DNA of 64,000 nt from assembly GCA_036362985.1 (NCBI GenBank), contig JAYGXS010000003.1, positions 84,190,117 through 84,254,116 of the forward strand. Direction: 5' to 3'. This stretch comes from Ligula intestinalis (lineage: Eukaryota > Platyhelminthes > Cestoda > Diphyllobothriidea > Diphyllobothriidae). The position numbers were made by a program, and so were the translations under genes. The notes below the pieces were generated by a model that saw only the letters and a program-made list of their open reading frames with translations, did no database searches and was not told the origin of the DNA. Of this stretch, positions 1 through 9,310 are shown piece by piece. Numbering within the stretch: the first letter of the stretch is position 1; every line of letters begins with the position of its first letter.

Positions 1-70
1 ATTAAAAGCGCTGGGAATTAAAGAAAATATGCAGATAAATTAATCTGTTCAAGGCAGATAGGGGGCGCGC

Positions 71-152
71 TTTTCTTGAAATTATCAATGCTTTTGACCA
101 CGTTTGCGAGGTTGCAGACAGGGGAATGTAAGGCACAAGTTACGAAAAGAGC
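71..152 (-). pseudogene. Decayed E-type zinc-finger exon
   Basis: The minus strand aligns with the E-type finger exon at 305-391 at both ends: an AG acceptor just upstream and a tail reading AAGAAAA followed by GCGCGCC, where the intact copy has GTGCGCC. The donor GT has become GC, the unit has a net loss of about 5 nt, and the frame reaches two stops after the first histidine. I infer a dead array member. The array probably continues beyond the left edge. Confidence 0.45.
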
Positions 153-304
153 CTGAAAGACACTGCAGTGAGAAAATTTCATTCATTTTATTGCAGTCGC
201 GAGTGAGAGCGGGCGGTTAAAAATGGTAAGGTAAGGATGAATAACGTTGCGAATAAAAGAAAAGATGCATAGAAATTAATCGAGTCATATCAACAGAGGC
301 GCAC

Positions 305-391
305 TTTTGTGGATGTCATTGATATGCTTGGTTAAGTTTCCCTTCAACGAAAGGCAAGTGCCACAGATCTCACAATTGAACTTCTGTTTCG
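305..391 (-). CDS. Single C2H2 zinc-finger exon, E type
   Basis: This 87-nt exon has acceptor TTTTACAG and donor GTGCGC, with phase 1 at both ends. It encodes one finger: C-x2-C (CEIC), twelve residues, then H-x4-H ending in VHK-like IHK. The usual aromatic before the helix is replaced by Leu. Predicted helix positions -1, 2, 3 and 6 are L, G, N and K. C2H2 fingers bind nucleic acid as nuclear regulators. The target here is unknown. It is the last intact unit of the array on the left side and lies downstream of the nested transposons. Confidence 0.75.
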
Positions 392-682
392 CTGTAAAAG
401 AAAATAATAAAAAAACAGAGAGAACTTATTCGTTTAAGGCAATGCGAACTTGGTTGAGCTGATTTAATTTATCCGCCCAACCCCTCCAAAATTTAACGAA
501 GATTAAAATCTGAAGGCAAGGCAATTGACAAAGCCGGGCTTCATACAGCCAGTCTGTGGGTACTTAAAAACCTTAAGCCCTAGACAACATGTAATGCGCA
601 GAATTTGCATACAGTTCATCGCTATTCAAATCGTGCAGGCATTTAAAAACTAAAGCAGAAGTATAAACACTCAAAGGCAAAT

Positions 683-1029
683 GTAGCCCCACTCATATAC
701 CCAGCATTTTGTCCTGCAAAAACGGTGGTTTTAGAGCTTTATGAGGTGGGGAAATAGGAAAGACAGAGAAGGAAACTTTTAGAAATAAGTGTCAAGTGAA
801 TAAATGTAGTCGAAGTTGCTTCCCGCGGCCGCTGGGAGCAGGTTGTTCCACATGTAAACTGAAGATGTGCGCGCTGCTTCGCGCCACGGACTATACTTAT
901 CTAACTCCAGAACGGTAAGTTGGACCACAGGAACGTTGAAGTAGACGACCTCCTAAGCACCATTTCAATTTTTCGGGAAATTCAAGAAAATTGCAATTTG
1001 ATAATCAGGTTTTTCCGCAATAAGTTAAA
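683..1029. mobile_element. R2 inverted-repeat element, left part
   Basis: The segment starts with GTAGCCCCACTCAT, and the matching inverted end (ATGAGTGGGGCTAC) lies at 8599-8612. The interior matches an uninterrupted relative at 28.7-29.2 kb, and homology breaks at the 3' end of the RTE-like element. I read this as a non-autonomous inverted-repeat (MITE-like) element of unknown superfamily, split by the LINE. No coding capacity is seen. Confidence 0.6.
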
Positions 1030-2188
1030 TACTTGTACTTGTTATGGCTGTGATCGTGCCTGATCTAGCCAGCCTCAATGAGGTCACGAACGGTACCTCT
1101 CCATGCGTGGCGATTGGCGGCAGCGGATCTCGAAAGCTCCACCCAGTCCCTTCTCCAGCGACGGAGGCCGAAGATAGGTCAAAGAACTGCTTCCATGTCT
1201 TGACGGATGGTGTCTAGTCAAGTCTTCAGTTGCCCTCCTCTTCGACGTTTCCAGGTGGGCGGCGGTGCCGGGTCGAGGGCAGCATAGGTAAGCTCGTGGG
1301 GCGGACGACGGAGAACGTGTCCAAACCACCTCAGTCGCCTTTCTTGAATGGTCTGAGATATCCTCGTGATACGATCGCAGCGGATGCGGACTGTCTCATT
1401 TGAGATGAAGTCGCTATACTTAACTCGCAGGATCGTCCTCAGGCACTGGTGGTCAAAGACCTCCAGTCTTTGCTCATCTTCAGCGCGCACATCCCAGCAT
1501 TCACATCCATAAAGGAGGACTGACCGGATGGATGCACGGTATACATGAATCTTCGTGGCGATGGAGATGTCACGTCGGATCCATAGGCGCTTTCAAAGGA
1601 TTGAGAAAACCCAGCGAGCAGCATCGATACGGGAGACAATGCTGTCTACTTCTTCAAGTTGATGGCCATTAATCCCCAGGGGTGCCTTTTCCTGGTCAGG
1701 GATGCAGCTCGAGAACAACTTCGTCATTCCGGAATTTATGGACATGCCTACCGACATAGCGATCTCATTTAACCGCGACACTACTGGCTGTAGACCATCA
1801 AAGTTTGAGGCTAACAGCGCAATATCATCGGCGTAGTCAAGATCAGTTAGTCGGCGTCCGGGTGCAAGTTCCACACTGTACTCTTCATGTACGGCTTTGC
1901 TGAGAATCCAGTCAATGACGTAGTTAAACAGAATGGGCGAAAGGACGCAGCCCTGTCGGACACCAGACCGGATATCGAACGACTGAGAGAGATTTTTGTG
2001 GACCAGGATTCGTGCGGTGGTATACCGATAGTAGGCCTTAACCGTGGCAATGAGTTTGGTCGGCACTCCATCCAGTTCCATTATTTGCCACAGGGACCCA
2101 CGATGGATGGAATCGTATGCGGCGGCAAAGTCGACGAAGCAAACAGCCGTCGGTTGCTGGTAGCTATGGCGGAATTCTATGGTGCGCC
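1030..2188 (-). pseudogene. RTE-like LINE copy A, 3' part (reverse transcriptase C-terminal half)
   Basis: The minus-strand reading contains the RT fingers/palm motif FVDFAAAYDS, then RQGCVLSPILFN, an intact YADD catalytic box (DLDYADDIALLA) and the RTE-type tail RRLRWFGHVLRR. Stops and frameshifts interrupt it, so the protein is not made whole. The tail ends near 1034 with ACAAGTACAAGT-like sequence. The remainder of the same element is at 6486-8395, and a Ty3/Gypsy insertion separates the halves. Copy B at 40.4-43.8 kb is a close relative. Confidence 0.8.
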
Positions 2189-2507
2189 TGTCGTGATTGG
2201 GATATAGTCGAGTTATTCAGTACGCAATAGTCGAACAGTCGAGAAGAATGAGAAGTCGAGAACCCTAGAATTGGGCTTTACTCATCTTATTATTGTCGTA
2301 CACGAACTAAAAAGTGATGAAGATCGGTTACGATTATATAGGCAAACATCAAGCGTTCGTAGGGAGGCAGGGGTGAATGTTAATCAACGAGTGTAAAAAG
2401 GTAGGGGTGAACGGTAATCAACGAGTGTGATAAGGTAGGGATGAATGTTAATCAACAAGAATGAGTGGAAAAGGGTGAACGAGTGTCAGATTAGTATTTA
2501 CACCACA
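2189..2507 (-). repeat. 3' LTR of Gypsy element
   Basis: On the plus strand it begins TGTCGTGATTGG and ends CACCACA, and it repeats at 6166-6485. Within it, three roughly 34-bp imperfect tandem units (about 2366-2467) share the core GGTAGGGGTGAA followed by AATCAACGAGTG. The same units occur in the partner LTR, so they predate insertion. Confidence 0.88.
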
Positions 2508-2575
2508 TTCTCCCCGGCAAACAAAAAGGGGCATAATGTTCACAAATCTACTCTAGAATTTGAGCGGGATAAATC

Positions 2576-3931
2576 TTAAGCGTCTCGGTTGCGAAGGCAG
2601 TATGGATGGACGCGTTGTTGTTGTTGTTTTATTAACGTCTCCAGGTTATGCTCATGTGGGTCGTCTTCATTATGGTCATGATCAGGCGTTGTTACACCTT
2701 GGTTGTCAGTACAGCCGGTGCTGTTTTCCAATTCGGCATTGGGTGATTGATGAGGCGGAGGCGGAACGGAATTTTCGACTAAGGGAGTGGCCGTCTCCTG
2801 ATGATGATCACTGACATCCTTTTCACCCCTAGGAGCAAGTAGTCGAACAGATACTGTCTCTTCTCTGCCATCGTCAAATCGTATATGAGCGTACTGAGGG
2901 TTGCACTGGAGTAGATCAACTTCCTCACAGAGAGGGTCATATTTGGACTGTTGGTTACTCTTATTCAATAGGTATCGACCAGGGGAAGAGAGCCACATAG
3001 GAAGAGTGGTTCCAGTGGTTGATCTCCGATTATAGGCAAACATTCTTTCATGTGGCGTCGCGTTAGTGGCGGTACATAAAAGTGATCTGATGGAGTGTAG
3101 AGCGTCCAAGAGGAAGGATTCCCAGTGTGTTACAGGCAAATTGCTAGATTTCAAAGCAAGCAAAATGGTCTTCCACAAAGTTTGGTTCTGACGTTCAACT
3201 TGTCCGTTTCCTTGGGGATTATACGGAGTTTTCCTACTCGTCGCCACCCCCCTATTATGGAGAAATTGTTGTACGTCGTTCGACATAAATGAGGATCCTC
3301 GATCGGGGTGTACGTATGAAGGAGTACCGAAGACGTCAAAGAGTTGGCATAAACACCTAATAATGGTTTTTGCAGATTGATCGGAACAGGCGAATCCGAA
3401 CGGGAAACGGGAGTATTCATCAATAATCGTCAGCAGATAACGATTGCGGGTCACAGACGGAAGTGGACCCTTAAAGTCGAGTGACAGCCGCTCGAAGGGT
3501 TGAGTGGCCTTTATTAGCTGACCTTGTGTTTTGAAGAAACGGGGTTTGACTTCACAACACGTTGGACATTTTGTAACAACATTACGAATCTCTTCCATCG
3601 AAAAGGGTAGATTTTTCGCGCGGACAAAATGTGATAACCGAGAGATCCCAGGATGGCACAGAGAGGCGTGTAGTTCCTTCAGATTGACATCCGTTAGCAT
3701 GGCCCCACAACAACTACGGGAAAGAGTATCAGCTGCACGGTTTTCTTTGCCAGGTCTGTAAATAATGTCAAACTTGAATGGCGATAATTCCAATCTCCAG
3801 TGTTCAATCTTTTCATTCTTCACCTTCCCTTTTTGTTGATTACCATAGATAAAAGCAACAGAACGTTGATCTGTAATTAGTTTAAAATGATTGCAGAGAA
3901 GAAAATGTTTCCATTTACGTATGGATTTCAC
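2576..3931 (-). CDS. Gypsy RNase H tail and integrase
   Basis: A 451-codon open frame with no internal stop. It starts inside the RNase H domain (LITDQRSVAF). A zinc-binding HHCC module follows (H88, H93, C122, C125), then a DDE integrase core with D152, D210 and E246, giving the family spacing D-x35-E. The C-terminal 120 residues are Pro/His-rich. Integrase inserts the reverse-transcribed copy into the genome. This frame looks intact, but it is separated by a frameshift from the RT frame upstream (3931-4791), so the polyprotein cannot be made in one piece without frameshifting. Confidence 0.85.
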   Translation of the reverse strand: MKSIRKWKHFLLCNHFKLITDQRSVAFIYGNQQKGKVKNEKIEHWRLELSPFKFDIIYRPGKENRAADTLSRSCCGAMLTDVNLKELHASLCHPGISRLSHFVRAKNLPFSMEEIRNVVTKCPTCCEVKPRFFKTQGQLIKATQPFERLSLDFKGPLPSVTRNRYLLTIIDEYSRFPFGFACSDQSAKTIIRCLCQLFDVFGTPSYVHPDRGSSFMSNDVQQFLHNRGVATSRKTPYNPQGNGQVERQNQTLWKTILLALKSSNLPVTHWESFLLDALHSIRSLLCTATNATPHERMFAYNRRSTTGTTLPMWLSSPGRYLLNKSNQQSKYDPLCEEVDLLQCNPQYAHIRFDDGREETVSVRLLAPRGEKDVSDHHQETATPLVENSVPPPPHQSPNAELENSTGCTDNQGVTTPDHDHNEDDPHEHNLETLIKQQQQRVHPYCLRNRDA

Positions 3932-4805
3932 TACGGCATACGCTTTGTTCTCGACCGCAGAATGGTGTCACTCGTTTGGTGATAAACTACACGAAAAAAT
4001 GCTACTGGTCGACCATTCTGGTTCAGTGTGGCAGCAATGGCGACGTCTGAAGCGTCAGTCTCAACAACCAGTGGGATATTATATTGGACGGTAGCGATCG
4101 TGGCTTTCGCAAGTTCTTCCTTAAGTGCTTCAAATGTTTCAAGTACTTCTGGTGGTAGAGGAAAAGTTTTGTTGTGGATAAGCAGATGGATCTTATCTGA
4201 AAAGAGGGATATCCATTGCGAATAGTAAGCGAACAATTCAACGGCTCGTTGCTGTGACTTCATATCGTTTGGAGTAGCCATCTCACGCAAGGGTTTCAGA
4301 CGATCTGGATCCGGTCTGATGTTACCTTTGGACACTTCGCAACCAAGAAGCTTTATTTTATGAGAAGCGATGACGCTTTTTGCTTCATTGAAAGTGAGTC
4401 CATATTTTGCGGCAACGTCGAGGAATTTTTGAAGGTTTGAATTGTGTTCTGTGATGCCGTTTCCACAAAGGGTGATATTGTCCACATAAACAAATACATT
4501 CTTCAGGTGTTTGCGTGTAAGTATATCATCAATGGTTCGTTGGAAACAGGCAACTCCGTTGGTGACCCCAAACGGGATTTGACAAGATTGATACAAACGT
4601 CCACAAGCTTCGAAGGCAGTGTAAGGTCTTTCGTCGGCCCGGAAAGGTATCTGGTGATACGCGCTCTTGAGATCAAGAGTGCTATAGGTGTCGTAGTTTG
4701 CAATATTTTCAATCATTTCGTCTATGTTGGGAGATAGATAGGCATCGATTAGAGTGTATTTGTTGATCGTCTGGCTATAATCAACAACCATTCGCCTTTG
4801 TGATT
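3931..4805 (-). pseudogene. Gypsy reverse transcriptase/RNase H segment
   Basis: The segment encodes a Ty3/Gypsy RT: STLDLKSAYHQIPF (palm), IPFGVTNGVACFQR, then the catalytic box as VYVDN rather than YxDD. RNase H begins with VVETDASDVAIAATL. Just upstream (to about 5076) the RT N-terminus (IEPSSSPWRAQVLVV) is in another frame, which indicates a small indel near 4800. The Asp-to-Asn change in the active box may be a lesion or a family trait. Confidence 0.8.
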
Positions 4806-5076
4806 TTCAGTGACTACCACCAGGACTTGGGCTCGCCAAGGGGAGGAAGAAGGCTCAATTACTCCATCAGCCAAAAGATGACGAATTTCTTCCTGAATAA
4901 ATCTTTCATCAACGTTAATGTGTCGACGAGATTTTGCTGCGATTGGCTTACAGTCCGGGGTTAGGTTAGGAAATAAACAGGGAGGTTCGATGCAGGCGGA
5001 AGCAACAGAACAGGGTGAGAATGTAGGTTTAGGTCCACCAAAAGGAATTTCGACGCTTCTATGTAAGCGAAGAAAG

Positions 5077-5666
5077 TCATGGCCAAGTAATATGTCGGCA
5101 TATCAATTTGGCAAGATCGATAGCCGAACTTTTCGTAGACGGCACCTTTGTATTTAATGGAGACGAAAACGTGTCCGTGTGGCGCTCGTTAAATCGGTAG
5201 TGGCCATAGATATTTTGGTGCGAGTGGTGGATTTTCCAATTATTTTTGAGTAATACCGAGGACGAGACGTAGCTCTCCGAGCTACCTGTGTCTATTAAGG
5301 CTTCGAAGTTAGCCCCATTGATCTGTAGTACAACTACTGCGCTTGAAAGGCAGTCTGGTGCATTAGCCGATGCGATGGTGGAAATAGTGGGGTGGGTAGA
5401 GGAAAGGATCCTTCTGTTTCGCGATGTCATACAAACCTTATGGAAGTGTCCCTTTTGCCGCATCCTTTGCACAACACGTCGCGTGCGGGACACTTCGAAC
5501 GAGGGTGTTTGTCATATCCACAAAAGAAACATTTATTGTACGACGAACTGGAAGCTGTGATGTCCGCAGATTTGTTAGGACTGCACGGAGTTTCGCACAC
5601 CTCAGTGGTGGCAGTGAATGAGGTTGTTGGAGGATTTAGATAGGATAAAGACTGTTTTTCGGCCAA
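5077..5666 (-). pseudogene. Gypsy nucleocapsid and aspartic protease segment
   Basis: A first zinc knuckle reads CFFCGYDKHPRSKC (C-x2-C-x4-H-x4-C). A second knuckle (CKGC, then GHFHKVC) is broken by a frameshift near 5440. In the second frame the retropepsin motif IDTGSSESYV follows. The nucleocapsid packages the element RNA, and the protease cuts the polyprotein. The order NC-PR-RT-INT is as expected for Gypsy. Confidence 0.75.
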
Positions 5667-6150
5667 TTCCAGAGATCTTGCTCGATCGAACGCTGTTTGA
5701 AAATCCAGGGTTTCCTTTTCCAGCAGTCTTTGTCGAATTTGGTTAGATAAGAGACCACTAATAAAGGCATCTCTTATGGCGTCATCCCGGTTTTGTTGTG
5801 CAGTAACTGCTTTGAACTCACAGTCTGAGCAAACTGATCGAGAGTTTGTCCACCCTCTTGTTTACAGGTTGCCAGAAGGTGGCGGGCGAAGATCTCGTTT
5901 TTAAGTGTTGAATATAACTCCTTCAGCGCCTAAATTGCATCTTCGTAAGCGGTGCATTCGTTGATGTACTCCCAAACGGTCGGAGCGACGTAGCTGGTCA
6001 GGACACTCAATTTGTTTGGCTTTAAGCTTTCAATAGTTGTCATAAAGTTCTCGAATGTGCAGAACCAGTGATTCCATTGTTTGGAAGCGTCCGGAGCATT
6101 CGGATCCACATCAAATCGTTCTGGTTTGAGGAGTCAATCCATTCTGAGTT
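5667..6150 (-). pseudogene. Gypsy gag (capsid) relic
   Basis: Minus-strand reading just inside the 5' LTR gives capsid-like text, including WNHWFCTFENFM, YVAPTVWEYINE, then RDDAIRDAFISGL and LEKETLDFQTAFDRA. One in-frame stop and one frameshift interrupt it. Capsid forms the particle around the element RNA. Confidence 0.65.
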
Positions 6151-6165
6151 ATAAGATGAGTAAAT

Positions 6166-6485
6166 TGTCGTGATTGGGATATAGTCGAGTTATTTAGTAC
6201 GCAATAGTCGAAAAGTCGAGAAGAATGAGAAGTCGAGTACCCTAGAATTGGGCTTTAATCATCTTATAATTGTCGTACACGAACTAAAAAGGGATGAAAA
6301 GCGGTTAGGATTATATAGGCAAACATAAAGCGTTCGTACGGAAGCAGGGGTAAATGTTGATCAACGAGTATAAAAAGGTAGGGGTAAACGGTAATCAATG
6401 AGTTTGATAAGGTAGGGATGAAAGTATATCAACAAGAATGAGCGAAAAGGGGGTGAATGAGTGTCAGATTAGTATTAACACCACA
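6166..6485 (-). repeat. 5' LTR of Gypsy element
   Basis: Partner of 2189-2507. It carries the same TGTCG...CCACA ends and three internal tandem units. For the minus-strand element this is the promoter-side LTR. I see no TGG-type tRNA primer site directly inside it. Confidence 0.85.
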
Positions 6486-8395
6486 GCACCTCAATGTGAA
6501 TATTTTATCCGAACATCCACGCCCAGCTCGGAATCCGGCTTGGTTGGGTCGTGTCCTGGAGTCACGTACAGACTGGAAGCGCCTGAGAAGAACAACAGCG
6601 AAGATCTTTGCAGCAACATCAATAAAACTTATGCCACGGTAGTTCTTGCATCTTGTCTTATCTCCCTTCTTGTGAACAGGTACAAGGATACCTGAGCCCC
6701 AGTCATCGGGAACGGTCTCTTCTCGCCACGCCTGCACAAACACCTCATGGAGCCGAGGAGCCAGGGTGTCGACACAGGACTTTTAGATTTCTGCAGGAAT
6801 ACCGTCCTCTCCGCACGCCTTGTTGTTGCGTAGCCTCTGCATTGCATCGGTAACTTCGTTTTCGGAAGTGATGTCACACGACACTGCGTAGGCAGGGGAG
6901 GATTGAAAATCCGCTGTGGAGGAGAAGGAGAGTGTGATGGGTTGTTCGTCAAAGTTGAGTAGGTGCTCGAAGTGTTCACGCCAGTGATCGACCTTGGCCG
7001 AGTTGTCGGCAGTAAATCCTCCATTCACATCGCGAACAGAAGCACAGTGTCGGGGGCTTTCCACTAACCTGGCGTATGATTTGGTATAAATCTTCGGGTG
7101 TCACCAACATTAGAAGCCTGCTCAATCGAAGTCGACGTTTCGGACCAATACTTCTGCTGATCATCTCTAGCCGACTTTGCTGTCAGTTTTCGAAGTTGGC
7201 GGAAGGAGACATCGTTCCGGGACCTGGCTCGAGTCGTCTCGGCCGATAGCTGCAGGGTTCTTCCGCTGATCCAGTCACTGCGGCGCCGCTGAGTGAATCC
7301 GATAATCTTCTCAGCTGCCCCATAGATGGATGTCTTCAGTGATGGCCACTTTCTACTGCCCTCGTTGTCAGCCTGGGTCATAAGATGGGACTGGATTTCT
7401 GTGCTTAGAGACTCGGTAGTGTTGCTTTGCCGGAGCTTTGCGACATCAAGGCGTCTCGCACGTGGCAGTTTGAGCACAGATGAGAGGTGAACCTTCAGGC
7501 AAGTGCGAATGAGAACATGGTCAGACGCGTGGACGTTACCAGTTTCGGCACCTTGCATCGACCTGCTATCGTGGACCCAGCTGCGAAACCGTGAACCAAC
7601 TAGAATGTAATCTATCTGACTGACGATACGGCCATCGTTCGAATACCAATTCAGTGGATGTTTGTGGCGATGCTGAAAGCATGTGTTGGTAACAAACAGT
7701 CGGTTCTGTTCGGCAAACTGCAGCATCTTCTCACCATTGTCCGTTCGAGAGCCAAGCCCAAACAGACCAAGGTGGCTGTTTTTCGGGTCACCGGGCCCAG
7801 TCCCCGGCCATTCCAGTCCCCAGCAACAATTAGCAGATCTCAGCGAGGGAGTCGTTCGGCTAGCTCCTACAGCTGCGAGTAGAAATTATCTTTCTCTTGC
7901 TGTTCAGCCGCCAACGTAGGTGCATACACAGATACGACCGAGATGTTCGTAAAATGGCCTTTTAGTCAAACATAGGCCATTCGGTCGTTGACTGGTTCCC
8001 ATGATAGTAGTGCACGGTTAGCTTCTTCCGAGCTGGCAATAGCCACACCGTGTCTACCAGATGAGTCACTCGGACCGCTGTGATACAAGGTGAAATGAGA
8101 ATCGACCCCCGGGATTTTGATTTCTCGGGCGCCTGAGTCCGGGAGTCGAACCTCTGACAAGCAACAAACATCCACGTGATATTCATGGAGATCGTGCGCT
8201 ATCAGACTTTGAGTACCAGGTTCCAGAAATGTTCACACATTCCAGCATCCAATACCAAGTGTTCGTTTTTTTTTTAGCAGTGCAGCTTGCACATTATTCG
8301 CCCGCACCACCGGACAAGGGTTGCGAAGCGCGTCGGTTCCCGCGGACGCCGTAGCAGTGGTCGTAGTAAGGTAAGGAGACATCATAAGGTTTCTT
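6486..8395 (-). pseudogene. RTE-like LINE copy A, 5' part (endonuclease and RT N-terminal half)
   Basis: From the 5' side the minus strand reads GIGCWNV then a stop where copy B has Arg. The endonuclease follows: VDVCCLSEVRLPDSG, SGRHGVAIA, and YSNDGRIVSQIDYILV near 7640-7590. RT starts around 7000, with VPDDWGSGILVPVHKKGD and RPNQAGFRAGRGC, and breaks at the Gypsy insertion. APE-type endonuclease nicks target DNA and RT primes from the nick. Several frameshifts mark it as dead. Confidence 0.8.
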
Positions 8396-8429
8396 GGAAA
8401 TTTTGAACACAGGCGAGTCCCCGACGGTT

Positions 8430-8612
8430 ATGCAAATTAGGAAAATCAGCAGATATAAATCAATAACACTTCTAAATACAGCAAATTAAAATGCATTTAG
8501 CATTTATTAAAGTATATTCCACTGCATGTCCTAATTTCCCGCCCATAAAACCCTTAAACCACCGTTTTCGTAGGAAAACATGCAGGTTGTAGGGATTAAT
8601 GAGTGGGGCTAC
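8430..8612. mobile_element. R2 inverted-repeat element, right part
   Basis: This is the continuation of 683-1029 beyond the LINE. It ends ATGAGTGGGGCTAC, the inverse of the left end. The interior matches 29.1-29.2 kb and 29.45-29.6 kb (ATTCCACTGC, TCCTAATTTCC, CCACCGTTTTCGTAGG). Confidence 0.6.
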
Positions 8613-8733
8613 ATAAGCTATTGTTGCCCACTTAAATTCTGAAGCGCAGTTACCATGAAAACATAACGAGCTACAAAACCTATCCAAATAAGCAAAGAGA
8701 CAAAGCAATGCGGATAAAAGGGGAAAGACGTAC

Positions 8734-8820
8734 GCTTATGAACCCTATCAATGTGCCTTTTTAGGTAACTATTCCTGGAAAAAACTTTGGCACAAAACTC
8801 GCAGGTCCAAATTCGCATTT
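8734..8820 (-). CDS. Single C2H2 zinc-finger exon, W type
   Basis: This 87-nt exon has acceptor TTTTTTTTCAG and donor GTACGT, with phase 1 at both ends. It encodes IWTCEFCAKVF, helix SRNSYLKR, then H-x4-H (HIDRVH). Helix positions -1, 2, 3 and 6 are R, S, Y and R. It lies 91 nt downstream of exon L (8912-9158), whose phase-1 donor joins it in frame. Confidence 0.78.
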
Positions 8821-8911
8821 CTGAAAAAAAAAGATGAGAGACAGTTTTGGTTCTACTATATTGGAGTACCAAATTCCTGTGAGGATAAGGAATGATAAAA
8901 GAAGGACGCAC

Positions 8912-9158
8912 CAGAAGCGTTTGCCTCCAGAAGACTTTCTGGGTCAGAGGTTTTAGTGGGAATAGAAAAGCATATTGCCGAGTTTAAATCCCCCGTTGGA
9001 ACACTTGAGGGTATTGTTCCTGTCAGCCTTTCATGGTTCACCTCAGCCGATGAAGGTGATGATACTGGTAGGGGTTTCCACTCATCGCCACTACTTGCAG
9101 TTCCACTGGGTCTACTTGAGTCTTGCTGGGAATAGCGTTGCTGACTTCGACACTGTGA
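8912..9158 (-). CDS. Ser/Pro-rich linker exon (L-A)
   Basis: A 247-nt open exon (82 codons plus 1 nt) between TTATTTTAG and a GT donor after GCTTCTG. It is rich in Ser, Gln and Pro, starting SQCRSQQRYSQQD, with DEWKPLPVSSPS and FSIPTKTSDPESLLEANAS. No known domain is visible. Copy L-B at 44,276-44,528 keeps the reading frame and both splice sites, with in-frame length differences, so it looks coding. It probably forms the low-complexity region before the first finger of a zinc-finger protein. Confidence 0.65.
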
Positions 9159-9265
9159 CTAAAATAAACCTAATATAGGACTAACTAACTCTTACAAGTG
9201 TATTGGACGATACTGATTCCGAAGCCTTAAGTCATTAAAGGCATACCAAAGACTGTTAGAATTAC

Positions 9266-9310
9266 CTTGCAAGGTTCAAGCAAGACAGCTCTGTTTGAAA
9301 CTTCTGCTTC
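9266..9310 (-). CDS. Short exon S-A upstream of the linker exon
   Basis: A 45-nt segment between TTTTTTACAG and donor GTAATT, phase 0 at both ends. It encodes EAEVSNRAVLLEPCK. The paralogue at 44,636-44,677 lacks exactly one codon and keeps both splice sites. Phase 0 matches the start of exon L-A. Upstream exons and the start codon are not identified. Confidence 0.55.

Larger units (their letters stand above)
2189..6485 (-). mobile_element. Ty3/Gypsy LTR retrotransposon inserted in the RTE-like LINE
   Basis: Two direct repeats of 319 and 320 bp flank minus-strand gag, protease, RT/RNase H and integrase segments. The outer flanks on the plus strand read GCGCC and GCACC, a 5-bp target duplication with one mismatch. 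Across the insertion the LINE frame is continuous (TLR then TIEF). The LTRs differ at many positions, and the coding region has several frameshifts and a stop. This is an older, inactive copy compared with the element at 46.4-51.2 kb. Confidence 0.9.
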
